Positions 1 through 5,019 of a stretch of DNA of 5,019 bases are shown piece after piece. Origin of the DNA: Nitrospina sp. (GTDB lineage: Bacteria; Nitrospinota; Nitrospinia; Nitrospinales; VA-1); contig DODH01000310.1 of the NCBI GenBank assembly GCA_003545625.1, forward strand, positions 4,820 to 9,838. The letters run 5' to 3'. The position numbers and the translations under genes were made by a program. A model generated the notes under the pieces. That model did no database searches. It saw only the letters and a list, made by a program, of their open reading frames with translations, and had not been told where the DNA came from. Numbering within the stretch: the first letter of the stretch is position 1; every line of letters starts with the position of its first letter.

Positions 1-1
1 C

Positions 2-1462
2 CTGATGCAACAAATTAGCGAATTGAAAATCGAGTCAAAAAATATCTCCATAAAAAATGAAATGATCCGAAGCATTACCGGACGTTTGCGCGACTTGGAT
101 TCTGTGTCCGTGGATGTAGAGACCCGAATTGCGAGGATTCATGACGAAAAAACCGTCATTGACAAGACCGAGGAAAAGATAAACAATCTCAATTCTTTTC
201 TGATAGACAATCTCAGCAACAAAATGAAGATTTTGAAAGGTGAGATGAAAAGCATTGATGATGCCAATGAAAAGATGAGCCGCTTTAACGTCATGGCCGA
301 GGAAGCAGAGCAGAAGGTCAAGCGGTTGGACGAAGAAATCAAGAAGGTTGATACCATCTCCGAGATTCTCAAGCATGTCGAGGTGATGAACGAGTCTGCC
401 CACCAACAACAGGATGAGATCATCCGCAAGCAACAATTGGTAGATCAGGTGGACAAGAAGATTAATGATCTTAGCTCAATGGTCATCAGTCTTGACGTGA
501 AGATGGAAACCCAGATGCAGAGGAAAGCCCTCATTGAAAAGATGGAAAAAAAGGTGGACGGCCTGGATTTCTTTGTTGAAGAGGCGAACATTAAGATTAC
601 TAAAGTTTCCAAAAAAATTGATTTCCTTGAGAAGGTGGACCAGAAGCTCGAGGATTTAAAGTCCATGGCAAATATACTTGGGGAGAAAATACTCGATCTA
701 TCCAAGGAAAAGGCGGCCATTGATGACCAGGAAAAAAGGATGAATAATATTTCCTCAAAACTGAGTATCCAGGAAATTGAATTGCGCACGCGGTTTAAGG
801 AAGTTCAGGAAGCTAAGGATGAAATTTTAAAAATCGATCTGATTCGTGAGGAACTAGGGCAGATAACCTCCAACTTTGAAGGCAAAATGGATGAGTTGCA
901 AAAATACTCCGCCCAGGCGGGGAGGACGGAAACCCGGCTTCAGGAGCTTGATAACCTGATGAAGGATTTGCGGAGCAGGCAGGAAGCTCTGGATGAAAAG
1001 CAGGAGTTCGTGCTGGTGGTTGAAAAGAAAATGGATATGCTCAGCAATATGCTGGAGAGAACGGAGAAGCGTATCAGCCTGGTTTCTGAAAGCGAGGAAA
1101 AAGTCAAACGAACCCAGCAGGCTCTTGCTGAACTTGAGGCAGTGATTAGCCGCACTAATATTGAAAAAGAGAAAATTGATAAGGAAAGAGAAAATCTCGA
1201 TACAATTAACCTGAATATTGAAAAACTTACCTCCATTACAAAGGATGCTGAATCAAAAATTGATCTACTGAACAGCAAGATCAGTTTGGTCGGAGAGGTG
1301 GAAAAACGGTTGAGTTCCTTGAACTTGTTGGCGGAAGATGTGAATGTTAAGATTCAAAACCTCAAGCAAGAGGAGAAAGTAATCGGCAAGGCTGGCGACC
1401 AGATCGCGGAGTTGAAATTTTTGCTCAGTGAGGTAGAAAGAAAGACAGAGGACTTGCTTTAA
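2..1462 (+). CDS. Long coiled-coil protein of 31-residue repeats, 5' end cut by window
   Basis: I do not recognise a named family. The 485 residues from the first ATG (position 5) contain no proline, cysteine or tryptophan and are rich in Lys, Glu, Asp, Ile and Leu in heptad-like spacing, so the visible part should be one long alpha-helical coiled coil. No signal peptide, membrane segment, Walker motif or globular domain is visible. From about residue 27 to the end it divides into 15 diverged units of about 31 residues. The start at position 5 is doubtful: the codon before it (CTG, 2-4) is open, there is no room to see a ribosome site, and the residues there already fit the repeat register, so the real start is probably upstream. 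It ends at TAA 1460-1462, and a likely terminator separates it from mtnP. A cytoskeletal, scaffold or SMC-like arm role is possible but inferred. The coding call is firm; the function is unknown. Confidence 0.88.
   Translation: MMQQISELKIESKNISIKNEMIRSITGRLRDLDSVSVDVETRIARIHDEKTVIDKTEEKINNLNSFLIDNLSNKMKILKGEMKSIDDANEKMSRFNVMAEEAEQKVKRLDEEIKKVDTISEILKHVEVMNESAHQQQDEIIRKQQLVDQVDKKINDLSSMVISLDVKMETQMQRKALIEKMEKKVDGLDFFVEEANIKITKVSKKIDFLEKVDQKLEDLKSMANILGEKILDLSKEKAAIDDQEKRMNNISSKLSIQEIELRTRFKEVQEAKDEILKIDLIREELGQITSNFEGKMDELQKYSAQAGRTETRLQELDNLMKDLRSRQEALDEKQEFVLVVEKKMDMLSNMLERTEKRISLVSESEEKVKRTQQALAELEAVISRTNIEKEKIDKERENLDTINLNIEKLTSITKDAESKIDLLNSKISLVGEVEKRLSSLNLLAEDVNVKIQNLKQEEKVIGKAGDQIAELKFLLSEVERKTEDLL
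83..1459 (+). repeat. Tandem 31-residue (93-nt) coiled-coil protein repeats, 15 units
   Basis: Units counted from the ATG at position 5 start at residues 27, 58, 90, 121, 152, 183, 214, 245, 276, 311, 342, 373, 404, 435 and 466. Twelve units are exactly 31 residues, the second is 32, the ninth is 35, and the last is a 20-residue partial unit ending at the stop. Repeat positions 2 and 5 are hydrophobic in all 15 units. Position 8 is hydrophobic in 13 of 15, position 1 is Lys or Arg in 11 of 15, and position 15 is Lys or Arg in about 10 of 15. Position 26 is hydrophobic in nearly all. The repeat is visible in protein only; the DNA copies are too diverged to recombine easily. The phasing was done by eye. 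Confidence 0.75.
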
Positions 1463-1492
1463 CCAGGTTAAACCCTAGGTGGAAAACCAATC

Positions 1493-1522
1493 TCCCTTTT
1501 CCTAATGGGGAAGGGATTCTTC
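1493..1522 (+). terminator. Probable intrinsic terminator after the coiled-coil gene
   Basis: Thirty-one bases after the stop, TCCCTTTTCC (1493-1502) can pair with GGGGAAGGGA (1507-1516). This gives a 10-bp stem, including two G-U pairs, closed by a four-base TAAT loop. The sequence after the stem, TTCTTC, is only moderately T-rich, so the element may be weak. It sits where a terminator would be expected, between the coiled-coil gene and the mtnP promoter region. It could instead be only an mRNA 3'-end stabilising hairpin. Confidence 0.5.
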
Positions 1523-1529
1523 AATCAGA

Positions 1530-1558
1530 TGGACCTTCTGCTTGCCCATCGCTATAAA
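1530..1558 (+). promoter_or_regulatory. Candidate sigma70-type promoter for mtnP-hemL-eno
   Basis: TGGACC (1530-1535) matches the -35 consensus TTGACA at four of six positions. TATAAA (1553-1558) matches TATAAT at five of six. The spacer is 17 bases, the optimum. Transcription would begin near 1565 and leave a leader of roughly 67 bases before mtnP. A second TATAAA (1571-1576) has no good -35 partner. The intergenic stretch is AT-rich, so chance matches are possible. Confidence 0.35.
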
Positions 1559-1577
1559 TAGAAATCCCCTTATAAAA

Positions 1578-1593
1578 CCCTAAGGCCTTTGGG
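1578..1593. promoter_or_regulatory. 16-bp imperfect palindrome in the mtnP leader, possible operator
   Basis: CCCTAAGGCCTTTGGG is an inverted repeat centred on AAGGCCTT, with one mismatched pair (positions 1581 and 1590). It lies just downstream of the predicted transcription start and 38 bases before the mtnP start codon, where a repressor site could act. The centre has no loop, so it suits a dimeric DNA-binding protein better than an RNA hairpin. I recognise no regulator for it, and it may be chance. Confidence 0.25.
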
Positions 1594-1615
1594 CTAAATC
1601 CCTTTCAATATTTAA

Positions 1616-1620
1616 CGGAG
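1616..1620 (+). promoter_or_regulatory. Ribosome binding site of mtnP
   Basis: CGGAG (core GGAG 1617-1620) lies 11 bases before the ATG at 1632, across an A/T-rich spacer. The spacing is at the long end of normal. No other in-frame start nearby has a better site, and the ATG at 1632 gives the family N-terminus, with the Gly-Gly-Ser-Gly loop at residues 10-13. Confidence 0.6.
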
Positions 1621-1631
1621 TAAAAATTTTC

Positions 1632-2482
1632 ATGGCAGATAAATTGTTAGGTGTGATTGGCGGAAGCGGATTATACCAAATGAAGGGCCTTGACGTGATC
1701 GAAAAGGTAAAGGTGGATACTCCTTTTGGTTCACCTTCGGACAGCATAGTTATGGGGGAACTGGAAGGGGTTAAAGTGGCTTTTCTTCCCCGTCACGGGG
1801 TGGGGCATGTTATCCCGCCCTCTGAAATAAATTTCCGAGCCAATATTTTTGCGATGAAAAAAATTGGGGTCGAACGGATTATTTCCGTGAGTGCCGTAGG
1901 AGGCATGAAGGAAAATGTTCCTCCCGGTCATTTTGTGGTGCCCCATCAGTTTATTGACAGGACGCATCTGCGTATCAGCACATTTTTTACCCAGGGAATG
2001 GTTGGTCATGTCAGCCTGGCAGACCCGATTTGTCTTTCTACCGCGGAAACCCTCTTCCAGGCGGCGCAAAAGTCTGGCGCAGAGGTTCATGAAGGCGGAA
2101 CTTATATTTGTATTGAAGGGCCTCAGTTTTCTACCCGGGCGGAGTCGCATGTTTATCGCCAGTGGGGAGTTGATGTCATAGGAATGACCAATGTCACCGA
2201 GGCCAAACTGGCACGGGAAGCGGGCCTATGCTATTCGACTTTGGCTTTAGTGACAGATTTTGATTGTTGGCACGTAGAGGAAGAGCCCGTTACTCTTGAA
2301 GCGGTGTTGGAAATTATGCATAAGAATGTCGAGCAGGCGCAGTTGGTTCTTACGGAATTAATACCCATGTTGGGAAGCATTAAACCTTGTTCCTGTTGTG
2401 AGGCCGCAAAATTCGCCGTGGTCACCGATCCTGAAAAAATCCCGCAAACACTTAAAGACGAACTTTCAATTTTGTTTGGCTA

Positions 2483-2483
<1 letters not shown>
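1632..2483 (+). CDS. mtnP: S-methyl-5'-thioadenosine phosphorylase
   Basis: This cytoplasmic enzyme splits methylthioadenosine with phosphate into adenine and 5-methylthioribose-1-phosphate, the first step of methionine salvage from polyamine and SAM by-products. At 283 residues it has the normal length for the PNP/MTAP type-2 family. Visible motifs, in order, are the phosphate loop GGSGLY (10-15), PRHG (53-56), the Ser-Ala-Val-Gly-Gly segment (87-91), EGPQFSTRAES (162-172), the MTN substrate strand (185-187) and TDFDCW (208-213). Asp209 and Asp211 in the last motif match the residues that read the 6-amino group of adenine, which favours MTAP over inosine/guanosine phosphorylases or methylthioinosine phosphorylase. 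Two points are notable: the usual Pro after the MTN strand is Thr189, and a Cys-Ser-Cys-Cys cluster lies at 253-256 near the C-terminus. It is the first gene of the unit, and its stop overlaps the hemL start by one base. Confidence 0.95.

Positions 2484-5019
<2,536 letters not shown>

Noticed and set aside
35..1278. Several open frames on the minus strand inside the coiled-coil gene (for example 35-436, 139-429, 445-789, 940-1278).
   Set aside because: They lie opposite a clearly coding + strand, have low-complexity Ser/Phe/Leu-rich translations expected from antisense of Lys/Glu-rich codons, and show no family motif.
2..1462. SMC, MukB or Rad50-type ATPase identity for the coiled-coil protein.
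   Set aside because: No Walker A, Walker B or signature motif and no hinge domain are visible; low-complexity coiled coils match such proteins nonspecifically.
1473..1480. CCTAGG palindrome just after the coiled-coil gene stop.
   Set aside because: Six bases only, no extended symmetry or repeat copy elsewhere; likely chance.
1463..1631. A riboswitch (SAM-type or other) in the mtnP leader.
   Set aside because: The leader after the predicted start is only about 67 bases and lacks the paired helices and conserved cores of SAM or other riboswitches I could recognise.
1731..2150. 139-codon minus-strand frame, and + strand frame 1915-2181, inside mtnP.
   Set aside because: Both overlap conserved MtnP motifs in another frame and have no recognisable domain or ribosome site.

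Overview
The window is bacterial, with four protein-coding genes, all on the + strand. On the left is the 3' part of a long coiled-coil protein gene (left end to 1462). A 169-base intergenic region follows, with a likely terminator and a candidate promoter. The rest is a tightly packed unit: mtnP (S-methyl-5'-thioadenosine phosphorylase, 1632-2483), hemL (glutamate-1-semialdehyde 2,1-aminomutase, 2483-3778) and eno (enolase, from 3790 and cut by the right edge after 410 codons).

The organism makes 5-aminolevulinate by the glutamate (C5) route, which is what hemL implies, and salvages methylthioadenosine by phosphorolysis. Shine-Dalgarno-like sites and overlapping genes fit a bacterium. Base composition is balanced, with an AT-richer coiled-coil gene. 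Nothing here fixes the phylum. A Nitrospinota-like or other environmental Gram-negative lineage is only a guess. I see no mobile element, tRNA, rRNA or CRISPR array.

The three enzymes do not form one pathway. mtnP clears the methylthioadenosine left by polyamine and other SAM-dependent reactions. hemL feeds heme and other tetrapyrroles. eno serves glycolysis and gluconeogenesis. Their spacing (a 1-base stop/start overlap, then an 11-base gap) implies one transcript and translational coupling of housekeeping genes.

The most unusual content is the coiled-coil protein. Its 485 visible residues can be laid out almost completely as a diverged tandem repeat of 31 residues. Thirty-one is four heptads plus three, so each unit carries a built-in stammer. 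Three units depart from 31 by -7, +1 and +4 residues. The repeat register runs to the left edge, so the gene most likely begins upstream of the window. Its function is not recognisable from sequence alone; a structural or scaffold role is an inference.
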